6,692 bases of DNA from an uncultured Rhizobiaceae group bacterium (GTDB lineage: Bacteria; Pseudomonadota; Alphaproteobacteria; Rhizobiales; Rhizobiaceae), in assembly GCA_937944075.1 (NCBI GenBank), contig CALDZZ010000207.1, positions 1 through 6,692 on the forward strand, written 5' to 3'. The translations under genes were made by a program, and so were the position numbers. Shown one piece after another: positions 1-6,692 of the stretch. Under the pieces are notes generated by a model. It worked only from the letters and a program-made list of their open reading frames with translations. It made no database searches and was not told where the DNA came from. How positions within the stretch are numbered: the stretch's first letter is position 1; every line of letters begins with the position of its first letter.

Positions 1-270
1 GCCTGGGAAAAAGCCAAGGCCATGATTATGGATCCTGATATTCATATGGTTTTATGCGATGAACTTAACATCGTGTTGCGCTATGATTATCTGGATGTGA
101 ACGACATCATTGAAACGCTGAAAAACAAGCCTGAAATGAAACACGTCATCATCACAGGCCGCAACGCCAAAGACGAATTGATTGATTTTGCTGATCTGGT
201 CACAGAGATGGAAATGGTAAAACATCCATTCAGATCAGGCGTTAAGGCTCAGGTTGGAATTGAGTTTTAA
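1..270 (+). CDS. cobO: Cob(I)yrinic acid a,c-diamide adenosyltransferase, C-terminal part (5' end off window)
   Basis: This is the last 89 codons of a CobO/BtuR-type corrinoid adenosyltransferase, read in frame from base 1 to the TAA at 268-270. The family moves the adenosyl group of ATP onto reduced cob(I)alamin or cob(I)yrinic acid diamide in the cytoplasm, the step that makes the coenzyme B12 form. Visible family marks are the strand with CDELN followed by RYDYL, the VIITGRNA strand-loop, and the very characteristic ending KHPFRSGVKAQVGIEF. Family members are about 200 residues, so roughly 110 residues are missing, including the N-terminal P-loop that binds ATP. The ATG at 22 is internal and not the start. 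The next gene, ilvA, follows after only five bases on the same strand, suggesting one transcript. Identity is close to certain; the choice between the symbols cobO and btuR is convention. Confidence 0.95.
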   Translation, partial: AWEKAKAMIMDPDIHMVLCDELNIVLRYDYLDVNDIIETLKNKPEMKHVIITGRNAKDELIDFADLVTEMEMVKHPFRSGVKAQVGIEF

Positions 271-275
271 AACTA

Positions 276-1538
276 ATGTCTTTTGATGAGTTTGTGAGTC
301 AGGTCAATGCAGTTCACCAACGTCTAAACGTTGTGCTGGAACCAACACCTCTGCAGCGTAATCAGTATTTGTCTGACCTTTACAACACCAATATCTGGTT
401 GAAGCGGGAGGATCTTTCTCCGGTTCGCAGTTATAAAATTCGTGGTGCTTATTCGTTTATCATGCAGGCGCTGGATGAGGCGCCGGAGCAAAAGAATTTT
501 GTGTGTGCTTCTGCGGGCAATCATGCACAGGGTTTTGCTCATGCCTGCCGGAATTTCAAATGCAAAGGCGTGGTTTTCATGCCTCAAACAACGCCGAAGC
601 AAAAGGTCATGAAAACCTCTGCCTTTGGGGCGCCCTATATCGAAATTCGTTTAGTAGGAGACGGGTTTGATGCCGCCAATGCAGCAGCACTAGACTATTG
701 CAAGGAAGTTGGCGGGCAAATGGTGCCGCCGTTTGATCATCCCCGCATCATGATGGGGCAGGCAACGGTTGCAAAGGAAATCCTGGAACAAATGCCTGAG
801 GGTGAAACGGTTGATCATATCATCATGCCGGTTGGCGGCGGCGGGCTTTCATCCGGAATGACCAAATATCTGCAAGGGGTAGGGAAGGCTTGTGAGTTTA
901 CATTCGTAGAACCGGATCGTGCTCCCAGCCTGAAAACGAGTCTTCAGGCTGGCAAGCTTGTTGCGCTGGATGAAGTTGACAATTTTGTGGATGGGGCTGC
1001 GGTTGCTCAAATGGGGGTCAATAATTTTGATCAGTTAAAGCAGTTTGATCCAGATCAGGTAAACCTCATACCCACTGATCGTGTCTGTGCCACAATGTCT
1101 GATCTTTTGAATGTTGAAGGCATTGTTCTTGAGCCTGCTGGCGCCTTGGCAATTGATGCACTTAAGGACATTGAACGCGTGGACTTACAGGGCAAACATA
1201 TCGTTTGTATCGCCTCGGGAGGTAATTTTGATTTTGAACGACTGCCTGAAGTAAAAGAGCGAGCCTTGAAGTTCAGCGGCCTGAAAAAATATTACATTCT
1301 TCAGTTCCCGCAACGCCCAGGGGCCTTGAAGGACTTTCTTATGATGCTTGGACCGGAAGATGATATTGCCCGATTTGAATATCTGAAAAAGTCTGCCCGG
1401 AATTTTGGATCTGTCCTGATTGGTCTGGAAACATCAAAGCCCGGTAATTTTGAGGTATTGACGTCGAAGATGGACAAGATGGGTATGCGCTGGCAGGATA
1501 TTACAAATAATGAAATCCTTGCCAATCTGGTGATTTGA
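276..1538 (+). CDS. ilvA: Threonine ammonia-lyase (threonine dehydratase), short biosynthetic form
   Basis: This PLP enzyme deaminates L-threonine to 2-oxobutanoate and ammonia, the committed step of isoleucine synthesis. The 420 residues match the short Bacillus/Corynebacterium type (about 420-436), which has a fold-type II catalytic domain and a single ACT-like C-terminal domain; E. coli IlvA is longer, with a doubled regulatory region. Visible motifs are SYKIRGAY with the PLP lysine at K54, SAGNHAQG (79-86), the phosphate-binding glycine loop GGGGL (187-191), and ASGGN (313-317), whose serine contacts the PLP ring nitrogen. The regulatory domain starts near residue 338 and contains the QRPGAL segment (346-351). 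Catabolic TdcB-type enzymes usually lack this tail, so an isoleucine-controlled biosynthetic role is favoured. The ATG lies 5 bases after the cobO stop. No strong Shine-Dalgarno is visible, only GAG at 262-264, so translation may be coupled to cobO. No inactivating change is seen. Confidence 0.95.
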   Translation: MSFDEFVSQVNAVHQRLNVVLEPTPLQRNQYLSDLYNTNIWLKREDLSPVRSYKIRGAYSFIMQALDEAPEQKNFVCASAGNHAQGFAHACRNFKCKGVVFMPQTTPKQKVMKTSAFGAPYIEIRLVGDGFDAANAAALDYCKEVGGQMVPPFDHPRIMMGQATVAKEILEQMPEGETVDHIIMPVGGGGLSSGMTKYLQGVGKACEFTFVEPDRAPSLKTSLQAGKLVALDEVDNFVDGAAVAQMGVNNFDQLKQFDPDQVNLIPTDRVCATMSDLLNVEGIVLEPAGALAIDALKDIERVDLQGKHIVCIASGGNFDFERLPEVKERALKFSGLKKYYILQFPQRPGALKDFLMMLGPEDDIARFEYLKKSARNFGSVLIGLETSKPGNFEVLTSKMDKMGMRWQDITNNEILANLVI

Positions 1539-1542
1539 CAGG

Positions 1543-1576
1543 GCTTTAGTCTACTCGGCTGGCTCCTTGCTAAAGC
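1543..1576 (+). terminator. Possible weak terminator hairpin after ilvA
   Basis: GCTTTAG (1543-1549) and CTAAAGC (1570-1576) are perfect 7-base inverted arms separated by a 20-base loop. On the + strand they are followed by TTTCTTC, a broken T-run. The structure starts 4 bases after the ilvA stop, where a terminator would be expected. It lies mostly inside the 3' end of the convergent dehydratase gene. The stem is short, has only three G-C pairs and a large loop, so intrinsic termination would be weak at best. Read on the - strand no T-run follows, so it would not serve the dehydratase transcript. Confidence 0.25.
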
Positions 1577-3431
1577 TTTCTTCAGTGTCGCAGGAATCAA
1601 TCGCATCGAAGAGGATTTGTGTCGCTCGAAGTTCATTTCCGCTTTCAATGCATTCCACCAGTTCGGTCGTGATTTTTTCAAGCTTGCTTGCGGATAGACA
1701 GTTTTCCATTGCACGCAATATCTTTGGATGTTCAGTAGGGAATGTATTTTCTCCAACGAGCAATTCTTCAAACAGTTTCTCACCCGGTCTTAGCTTGCCT
1801 ACCTTGATTTCGATGTCACCCTTTGGATTGTTCTCATCACGAACCGTATGGCCTGATAGTTTGATCATGTTTTTTGCAAGGTCGTATATTTTGACTGGCT
1901 TTCCCATGTCCAGTACAAATACATCACCCCCTTTTGCATAAAGGCTTGCCATTAAAACAAGGTGGGCTGCTTCGTTAAGGGTCATGAAATAACGTGTCAC
2001 CTGTTTGTGGGTGATGATGACCGGGCCACCGTTTTCAATCTGTTCTTTCAAGACAGGAACAACTGAGCCTGATGAGCCCAGGACATTGCCAAAGCGAACC
2101 ATAGAAAAAGTGCAATTGTTGTTGGTCTTGCTGATGTTTTGAAGCACCATTTCAGCCAGCCGTTTGCTAGCGCCCATAATACTGGTAGGTCTGACAGCCT
2201 TGTCTGTTGAAACCAAAGTAAAGTTGTTCACGCCGCATTCTGCTGCAGTTTCCACGATACTTTTGGTTCCCAGAAAATTGTTTTTAATGCCTTGTAAAAT
2301 ATTTGCCTCCACCAAGGGGACATGCTTGTAGGCGGCCGCGTGAAGAACGACCCGGATTTCATACATTCTGAACAATCTGGACAAGTGTTCCTTGTTCGTA
2401 ACGCAGCCCAACAAGGCTACCAGCTCAATGTCCAGTTTGTCAGCAAGAGGTCTTAGTTCTTTTTCAATCTGATATAAATTATACTCTGATATGTCGAATA
2501 TGATCAGGCGATGAGGCTTGTGCTTCATAATTTTTCTGCACAGTTCCGAACCAATAGAACCGCCGCCGCCACTTACAAATATATTGTTGTTTTCATAGAA
2601 ACTGTTGATTTCCTCACCTTCGATTTCGACTCTGGTTCTTCCCAATAATTCCTCGGGCTCAACTACCCTCAAGCTTTTTACGATGTCGCCTGACTGGATG
2701 ACTTCCTCATACCCTGGAATTTCCTGTATCTTGCACGACAGGTTTGCCAGTGAGGCCAGGAATGTATTTCTACGGTCTTCGGTTTTCAGGGGGTCACTGA
2801 TGAATATTTCCTTTATCAGTCCCTTTTCCAAGAGGTTTTTAAGTTTCTTTGGCTTGTAAACGCGAATGCCGGATATATCGAGACCTTGCAAATGCGGGTT
2901 GTCGTCCACGAAGGCGATTGCCTTGTAAAATTTCGAATTATATAGATTGCTCGCAAGCTGCGTTCCGTTTGCGCCTGCACCGTAAATTGCAATTGGTATG
3001 CGATTTGTGTTTCTGAATTCGAGAAAGCGCAACGCACTCAAGATTATGAATCTGAAAAGGAACATTCCAATAAACAGAACCAACCCTGCTATGAGGGGTG
3101 TTGTTCTAGGCGCGCCCAAATCAAGACCAATGTTGGCAAGAAAGCCTATGAAGGTCACCGCGAAGACCACAAGTCCAATATCGGCTGCAAAGCGACTGCC
3201 AATATTGCTCAGTTTAATGAGGTGCAGTCTTTTCATGAATGAAGCAACAACGAGTGTAACCATCATGATGTAAACAAGCGTCATGGAGTCAGAAAACCAT
3301 CCAATCGGCCAGAGCATGTTGAGCCTTAATACAAAGGCTATAAACATGGATATAACAACAAAGCTAAGATCAGCGAATAACAGTAATACAGTTTTCAGGT
3401 TTCTTGGCAGTGTTACAAGGTATTCATACAC
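1551..3431 (-). CDS. Membrane-anchored nucleotide-sugar 4,6-dehydratase, WbpM/CapD/PglF type
   Basis: This 626-residue protein belongs to the long membrane-bound SDR family that dehydrates UDP-GlcNAc-like sugars at C4/C6 for surface polysaccharide, LPS or protein glycans. Four hydrophobic segments lie at about 14-37, 48-66, 83-103 and 111-133. A first Rossmann domain follows, with IYGAGANG (149-156), then the catalytic domain with the nucleotide loop SGGGGSIGSE (287-296; the family more often has TGAGGSIGSE) and LHAAAYKHVP (363-372). The active site reads STDK (408-411) then MGASK (419-423). Methionine thus replaces the usual SDR tyrosine, giving the Ser-Met-Lys arrangement described for WbpM. 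The SVVP and VTRYFMT segments and the LRPGEKLFEE segment (548-557) are also typical. The start is GTG at 3431-3429 with GGAG at 3443-3440, spaced 8 bases. Later starts would remove the first membrane segment. It converges on ilvA with 12 bases between the stop codons. No glycosyltransferase or aminotransferase is in view, so the exact sugar product is unknown. Confidence 0.9.
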   Translation of the reverse strand: MYEYLVTLPRNLKTVLLLFADLSFVVISMFIAFVLRLNMLWPIGWFSDSMTLVYIMMVTLVVASFMKRLHLIKLSNIGSRFAADIGLVVFAVTFIGFLANIGLDLGAPRTTPLIAGLVLFIGMFLFRFIILSALRFLEFRNTNRIPIAIYGAGANGTQLASNLYNSKFYKAIAFVDDNPHLQGLDISGIRVYKPKKLKNLLEKGLIKEIFISDPLKTEDRRNTFLASLANLSCKIQEIPGYEEVIQSGDIVKSLRVVEPEELLGRTRVEIEGEEINSFYENNNIFVSGGGGSIGSELCRKIMKHKPHRLIIFDISEYNLYQIEKELRPLADKLDIELVALLGCVTNKEHLSRLFRMYEIRVVLHAAAYKHVPLVEANILQGIKNNFLGTKSIVETAAECGVNNFTLVSTDKAVRPTSIMGASKRLAEMVLQNISKTNNNCTFSMVRFGNVLGSSGSVVPVLKEQIENGGPVIITHKQVTRYFMTLNEAAHLVLMASLYAKGGDVFVLDMGKPVKIYDLAKNMIKLSGHTVRDENNPKGDIEIKVGKLRPGEKLFEELLVGENTFPTEHPKILRAMENCLSASKLEKITTELVECIESGNELRATQILFDAIDSCDTEESFSKEPAE

Positions 3432-3439
3432 AGGGTATT

Positions 3440-3457
3440 CTCCATAATTTGATGGAG
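3440..3457 (-). promoter_or_regulatory. Shine-Dalgarno of the dehydratase inside a potential hairpin
   Basis: In the - strand transcript the order is CTCCAT, loop CAAATT, ATGGAG, then 8 bases and the GTG start. The two arms are perfect 6-base complements, and the GGAG ribosome-binding sequence (3443-3440) lies entirely in the downstream arm. If the stem forms, it would hide the ribosome-binding site and damp translation from the GTG codon. The repeat is directly visible; a regulatory effect is inference, since a 6-base-pair stem is modest and could arise by chance in an A/T-rich leader. Confidence 0.45.
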
Positions 3458-3491
3458 TTATTATTAAATTTTTTAAATGTAATGCCCTGCT

Positions 3492-3516
3492 AACAGCATA
3501 TCGAACACAAGCTGTT
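3492..3516. repeat. Inverted repeat AACAGC-N13-GCTGTT upstream of the dehydratase
   Basis: AACAGC at 3492-3497 and GCTGTT at 3511-3516 form a perfect 6-base inverted repeat with a 13-base spacer. A further copy of the right arm with one more base, GCTGTTT, occurs at 3528-3534, in direct orientation to 3511-3517 with start points 17 bases apart. The cluster sits in the intergenic region and overlaps the predicted promoter, where a regulator site would make sense. No known regulator motif is recognised, and short repeats like these can be coincidental. Confidence 0.35.
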
Positions 3517-3523
3517 TAATCAA
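3495..3523 (-). promoter_or_regulatory. Possible sigma-70-like promoter for the dehydratase gene
   Basis: Read on the - strand, TTGATT (3523-3518) and TATGCT (3500-3495) are separated by exactly 17 bases. Each matches four of six positions of the sigma-70 consensus. Transcription would begin near 3488 and leave a leader of roughly 55 bases containing an A/T-rich stretch and the ribosome-binding-site hairpin. The match is weak, and the gene may also be read through from the kinase upstream, since no terminator is evident between them. The remainder of the 152-base gap (3432-3583) shows no gene. Confidence 0.25.
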
Positions 3524-3583
3524 TGGTGCTGTTTTGTTTCTAGAAGTGAAACCAGTTGAATTACTTTCCTAAAACCAGAGTCC

Positions 3584-6500
3584 CTAGGCTGACTTTTGTT
3601 CAGGTAATTTGATTTTAAGCCATTGCTCAATCTTTAGTTTCAGCTTGTTGGGAGAAACCGGTTTGGATAGATAATCATCCATCCCTGCATCAATACAGGC
3701 TTCCATGTCACCTTTCAGCGCATGTGCGGTCACTCCGACTATCGGGACCCGCTTGGACTGCGTGGTGCGTTCGAAGTTCCGAATGGCCTGTGTTGCTTCC
3801 TTGCCGTTCATTTCAGGCATGGATACGTCCATCAGGATCAGTTTTGGCTTCAGAGCCTTGTATGATGCAAATGCGAGCGCGCCATTTTCTACTATCTTGA
3901 AGTTGAGTTCTGTTTCCTCAAGGATTTGTTGGAAAACAATCTGGTTAACTTCATTATCTTCAGCAACAAGAATATCCAGCTGTTTGTCAGATTTAAGGAG
4001 GGAGCCCTTGCTGCTGACTGACTTGGAATAATTCTGTACTCTTTTGGATGCTGCAATATCGGTTTTCACATTTGCTCTTTTGTTTGCGATTACCTGCAAG
4101 ATGGTTTCGAGCAAAATTGAAGATCGTGTTGGCTTCGTCAGGTTAGCTTCTGCGCCAAGTTGTGCGAGCCTCTGATTGGTTTGCGAACTGTCAACGGATG
4201 TTAGCATCAAGACAGGTATGTCTTTCAGCTTTTCATCGCTTCGCATAATCTCCAGTACTTCTGCGCCAGTCATTTCCGGCATTTGATAATCGAGGATTAC
4301 CAAATCCAAGTCCAGATTGTTTTGTACAACAGCGCGCATCACTTCCAGTCCTTCACGACCGGAGCTGGTTGCTGCGCCGTCAAAGTTCCATGCGTTCATT
4401 TGTTCGGTAAGAATTGCACGGTTTACCTGATTGTCGTCTATAATCAGAATACGGGCATTGCTCATGTCACCTGGGATGACATTTCTCTGAATACATTCCT
4501 GGTGAACAGGCAAATCAATTGTAAACCAGAAGGTAGAGCCTTTGCCGACTTCACTTTTCACTCCGATATGTCCACCCATCAGCTCAACAAGTGAAGATGA
4601 GATGGAAAGTCCCAGTCCTGTTCCTTCGTGCTTGCGGGTTGCAGAAGTGTCTGCCTGACTGAATTTTTTAAAGACCTGATTGCATTTCTCCTCCGGAATG
4701 CCGATACCGGTGTCTTCTATTGAAAACTTGATGCTAATCGATTCATCACTCTTGGGAGCGGTTTGATCTTTTTCGATGTTGATAAAAATATGACCTTTTT
4801 CAGTGAATTTCACTGCATTGCCAACAAGATTGGTAGTGATCTGTCTTATTCTTCCAACGTCACCAACAAACATTTCAGGCAGTTTCGGGTCTACGCGGAC
4901 AATCAGTTCCAGGTCTTTTTCAGCAACCTTTGATGAGACAAGGGTAGCGACGTCCTCAATTGAGTCCGACAGGACGAAAGGAGCCGGGTCCAGTTCCATC
5001 TGACCCGCATCAATCTTGGAAAAGTCCAGAATATCGTTGATAATCGTCAGAAGAGAAGCGCCTGACTTTACAATCACGTCAGTGAACATTTTTTGTTTTG
5101 GATCAAGCTCTGTTGAAGCCAGTAATTCCGCCATTCCCATCACACCGTTCATTGGCGTTCTGATCTCATGAGACATATTGGCGAGGAATTCTGATTTGGC
5201 TCGCTCGGCAGATTCTGCCATTTTTGTAGCGTTTTCCAATTGTACTTCACGGTTTTTTTCTTCCGTGATATCAGTATAACTGACAACAAGTCCATTATTT
5301 GGGGTGTGAACACCCTCAACGCGCAAAATTTTCCCGTTTTTCATTCTGCGTTCGAAGTTATAGGATTTACCCTCTTTGATATCCTGCTTCAGTTTTTCCT
5401 GATACTCATCGCCGGATACCCCATATGAGAAGTCACCAAGGGTTGCCTGACGCTTGATTACTTCATCAATCGGCATTCCAACTTCAAATAAATTATCCTC
5501 TGCTCCCAATAGTTCCAGCGTTCTGGGGTTTAGATAGCTCAGTTTGTTTTCATCGAAAATAATCAGGCCCGGGATCATGGCATTTGTCCACGCAGCCTGA
5601 ATTTTCGACATGCGCACGGCTTCTTCCTTGGCTCTATCCAGTTCCAGCTCTCTTTGTTTGAGCGTGGTAATGTCTGTCAAGGTGAGTGTAAGGGTATTGT
5701 TTTCCCTGTCTGGCACTCCGTCTATTCTGACGGTTTTGCCAGCTTTGGTGTTTCGCTCCAATTGATACGGTATTCCAGCAGAAATTGCCTGCAAGTGCTG
5801 GGAGATGTAGTCCTGTTCTTCACTATTTTCGTCATGGTTGTTGACTTGCATTTGCAATGAAAGAAAATTTTCGAACGTTTGCTCTTCAAATAGAACATCA
5901 TCCCCGATTTCCAGAATATCCATTGCCTGATTATTAAAGAAAACAACTTTCTGCTGTTCAAACATGATAATGCCCTGAGCCATGGCTCCTGCAATTTTTT
6001 CCTGTCTGGATAACGTTAGCTCAGTTTCGGTTTTTGCGAATTCGATTTCAGTCTGGCGCTTTTTGGCGTCTGTAACATCTGTGTAGGTCAGAATCGTAAA
6101 TGCATCATTTGTTATGATGTCGACACGCAAATGCTTGCCATAGTGCGTTTCGCGTTCAACTTGCTGTTTTTCTTTGTCGCGTAGAAGTTTAAGGTTTCTC
6201 TGAATGCTTGTCTCGTCATTGGTGTAATGACCATGAGCTTGCAGGGTAACAAAGAACTCTTCATACGAACAACCAAGGTTGAATTCATCCTTTGGGATGC
6301 GTAACAAGTCGGGAGCTGAGGCATTTATGAACTGAAGTTTTTCATTCTCGAAGATAAGGACACCCTGAACCATAGAGTTTATGGCTCCGGTAAACATCTG
6401 GGTGATTTTCCTGAGCTCTTCTTCGCTTTGCTTCAGGTGGGTTACGTTTGTGCGCAATCCAATCAGATTACCCTTGTTATCCCTTTTGTCACGCTGCCTG

Positions 6501-6692
6501 ATCCACTGACCCTCATGGTTTTGAAATATTTTATCAATACCTTCTTCCGAGCGACGTTTTTCGACCAAAGAAGCAACAAACTCCTCTTCTTTTCCCTCAA
6601 TGCCGGGAATGATGCCGGATTTTGCAAATCTTGTCGTAATGGTCTGGTAAGTTTCGCCTATTTCGAGAAACTTGCCACCCTCACCAAATTGT
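3584..6692 (-). CDS. Hybrid sensor histidine kinase, multi-PAS, HisKA-HATPase-REC-REC (5' end off window)
   Basis: The frame is open from the right edge to the TAG at 3586-3584, giving 1035 visible residues, numbered here from the first full codon at 6691. A TTG at 6568 is internal, because coding sequence continues upstream of it. Order: the end of a PAS-like domain (to about 87), three PAS_7-like domains (about 96-207, 231-344, 364-477), HisKA (about 494-561) with SHEIRTP and phospho-acceptor H508, then the HATPase domain (about 609-729) with NLVGNAVKFT (N625), DTGIGI (660-665) and GTGLGLSI (690-697). Receiver 1 (about 746-866) has D752/D753, phospho-acceptor D801, T831 and K853. Receiver 2 (about 906-1026) has E911/D912, D955, T988 and K1010. 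All key kinase and receiver residues are present, so autophosphorylation and relay look possible. No Hpt domain follows receiver 2, and no membrane segment appears in the visible part. The PAS ligand is not predictable. The downstream neighbour is the nucleotide-sugar dehydratase, 152 bases away. Confidence 0.93.
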   Translation of the reverse strand, partial: QFGEGGKFLEIGETYQTITTRFAKSGIIPGIEGKEEEFVASLVEKRRSEEGIDKIFQNHEGQWIRQRDKRDNKGNLIGLRTNVTHLKQSEEELRKITQMFTGAINSMVQGVLIFENEKLQFINASAPDLLRIPKDEFNLGCSYEEFFVTLQAHGHYTNDETSIQRNLKLLRDKEKQQVERETHYGKHLRVDIITNDAFTILTYTDVTDAKKRQTEIEFAKTETELTLSRQEKIAGAMAQGIIMFEQQKVVFFNNQAMDILEIGDDVLFEEQTFENFLSLQMQVNNHDENSEEQDYISQHLQAISAGIPYQLERNTKAGKTVRIDGVPDRENNTLTLTLTDITTLKQRELELDRAKEEAVRMSKIQAAWTNAMIPGLIIFDENKLSYLNPRTLELLGAEDNLFEVGMPIDEVIKRQATLGDFSYGVSGDEYQEKLKQDIKEGKSYNFERRMKNGKILRVEGVHTPNNGLVVSYTDITEEKNREVQLENATKMAESAERAKSEFLANMSHEIRTPMNGVMGMAELLASTELDPKQKMFTDVIVKSGASLLTIINDILDFSKIDAGQMELDPAPFVLSDSIEDVATLVSSKVAEKDLELIVRVDPKLPEMFVGDVGRIRQITTNLVGNAVKFTEKGHIFINIEKDQTAPKSDESISIKFSIEDTGIGIPEEKCNQVFKKFSQADTSATRKHEGTGLGLSISSSLVELMGGHIGVKSEVGKGSTFWFTIDLPVHQECIQRNVIPGDMSNARILIIDDNQVNRAILTEQMNAWNFDGAATSSGREGLEVMRAVVQNNLDLDLVILDYQMPEMTGAEVLEIMRSDEKLKDIPVLMLTSVDSSQTNQRLAQLGAEANLTKPTRSSILLETILQVIANKRANVKTDIAASKRVQNYSKSVSSKGSLLKSDKQLDILVAEDNEVNQIVFQQILEETELNFKIVENGALAFASYKALKPKLILMDVSMPEMNGKEATQAIRNFERTTQSKRVPIVGVTAHALKGDMEACIDAGMDDYLSKPVSPNKLKLKIEQWLKIKLPEQKSA

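Noticed and set aside
22..24. ATG taken as the start of a short 82-residue protein
   Set aside because: The frame is open to base 1, and the residues form the C-terminal part of CobO, so this ATG is internal.
1301..1783. Open frame of 160 codons on the - strand overlapping ilvA and the dehydratase 3' end
   Set aside because: It lies antisense to the conserved ilvA regulatory domain and out of frame with the dehydratase, and its translation shows no recognisable domain. It is a shadow of real coding sequence.
3413..3445. Ten-codon open frame on the - strand starting with the ATG inside the hairpin arm (MENTLCMNTL), overlapping the dehydratase start in another frame
   Set aside because: It has no ribosome-binding sequence of its own, since the nearby GGAG overlaps its first codons. 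Very short frames of this kind are expected by chance. A leader-peptide role cannot be supported without conservation.
3536..3552. GTTTC / GAAAC inverted repeat after the kinase stop, considered as a terminator
   Set aside because: The stem is only 5 base pairs, with few G-C pairs, and is not followed by a T-run on the - strand, so it does not qualify as an intrinsic terminator.
3549..3578. Direct repeat AAACCAG at 3549-3555 and 3572-3578
   Set aside because: Two 7-base copies in an A/T-rich gap have no evident partner or function and are likely coincidental.
4283..4594. Open frame of 103 codons on the + strand inside the kinase gene
   Set aside because: It is antisense to the conserved HATPase/receiver region, with no supporting domain or context.
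6566..6568. TTG codon taken as the start of the histidine kinase
   Set aside because: The same frame continues without a stop to the right edge, and the 41 upstream residues fit the beginning of the same PAS-like domain. The gene therefore starts outside the window.

Overview
The window looks like bacterial chromosome, most likely from an alphaproteobacterium. This rests on the CobO C-terminus, the short-form IlvA and a long hybrid kinase built from PAS_7-type repeats, a combination common in that class. By eye the base composition is moderate, somewhat below 50% GC, and fairly uniform. I see no sign of recent transfer: no transposase, integrase, tRNA, CRISPR array or long repeat. The genus cannot be fixed from the sequence.

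Layout: on the + strand, the 3' end of cobO (cob(I)alamin adenosyltransferase, positions 1-270) is followed after 5 bases by a complete ilvA (threonine ammonia-lyase, 276-1538). On the - strand, converging on ilvA with a 12-base gap, is a membrane-anchored nucleotide-sugar 4,6-dehydratase of the WbpM/CapD/PglF type (1551-3431, GTG start). Upstream of it on the same strand, across a 152-base intergenic stretch, is a large hybrid sensor histidine kinase (3584 to the right edge). The kinase has no start in the window, because its frame stays open to the last base.

The + strand pair is metabolic: corrinoid adenosylation, then the committed step from threonine to isoleucine. The - strand pair suggests signalling next to a cell-surface glycan enzyme. 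The kinase has at least three PAS_7-like sensor domains, an intact HisKA/HATPase core and two intact receivers, but no Hpt domain in the visible part. Its phosphoryl group would therefore have to pass through a separate Hpt protein.

The gene content belongs to well-known families, and I found no clear new system. The least explained sequence is the 152-base gap between kinase and dehydratase. It holds a six-base-pair inverted repeat that would pair with the dehydratase Shine-Dalgarno sequence, and a set of AACAGC/GCTGTT repeats overlapping a possible weak promoter.
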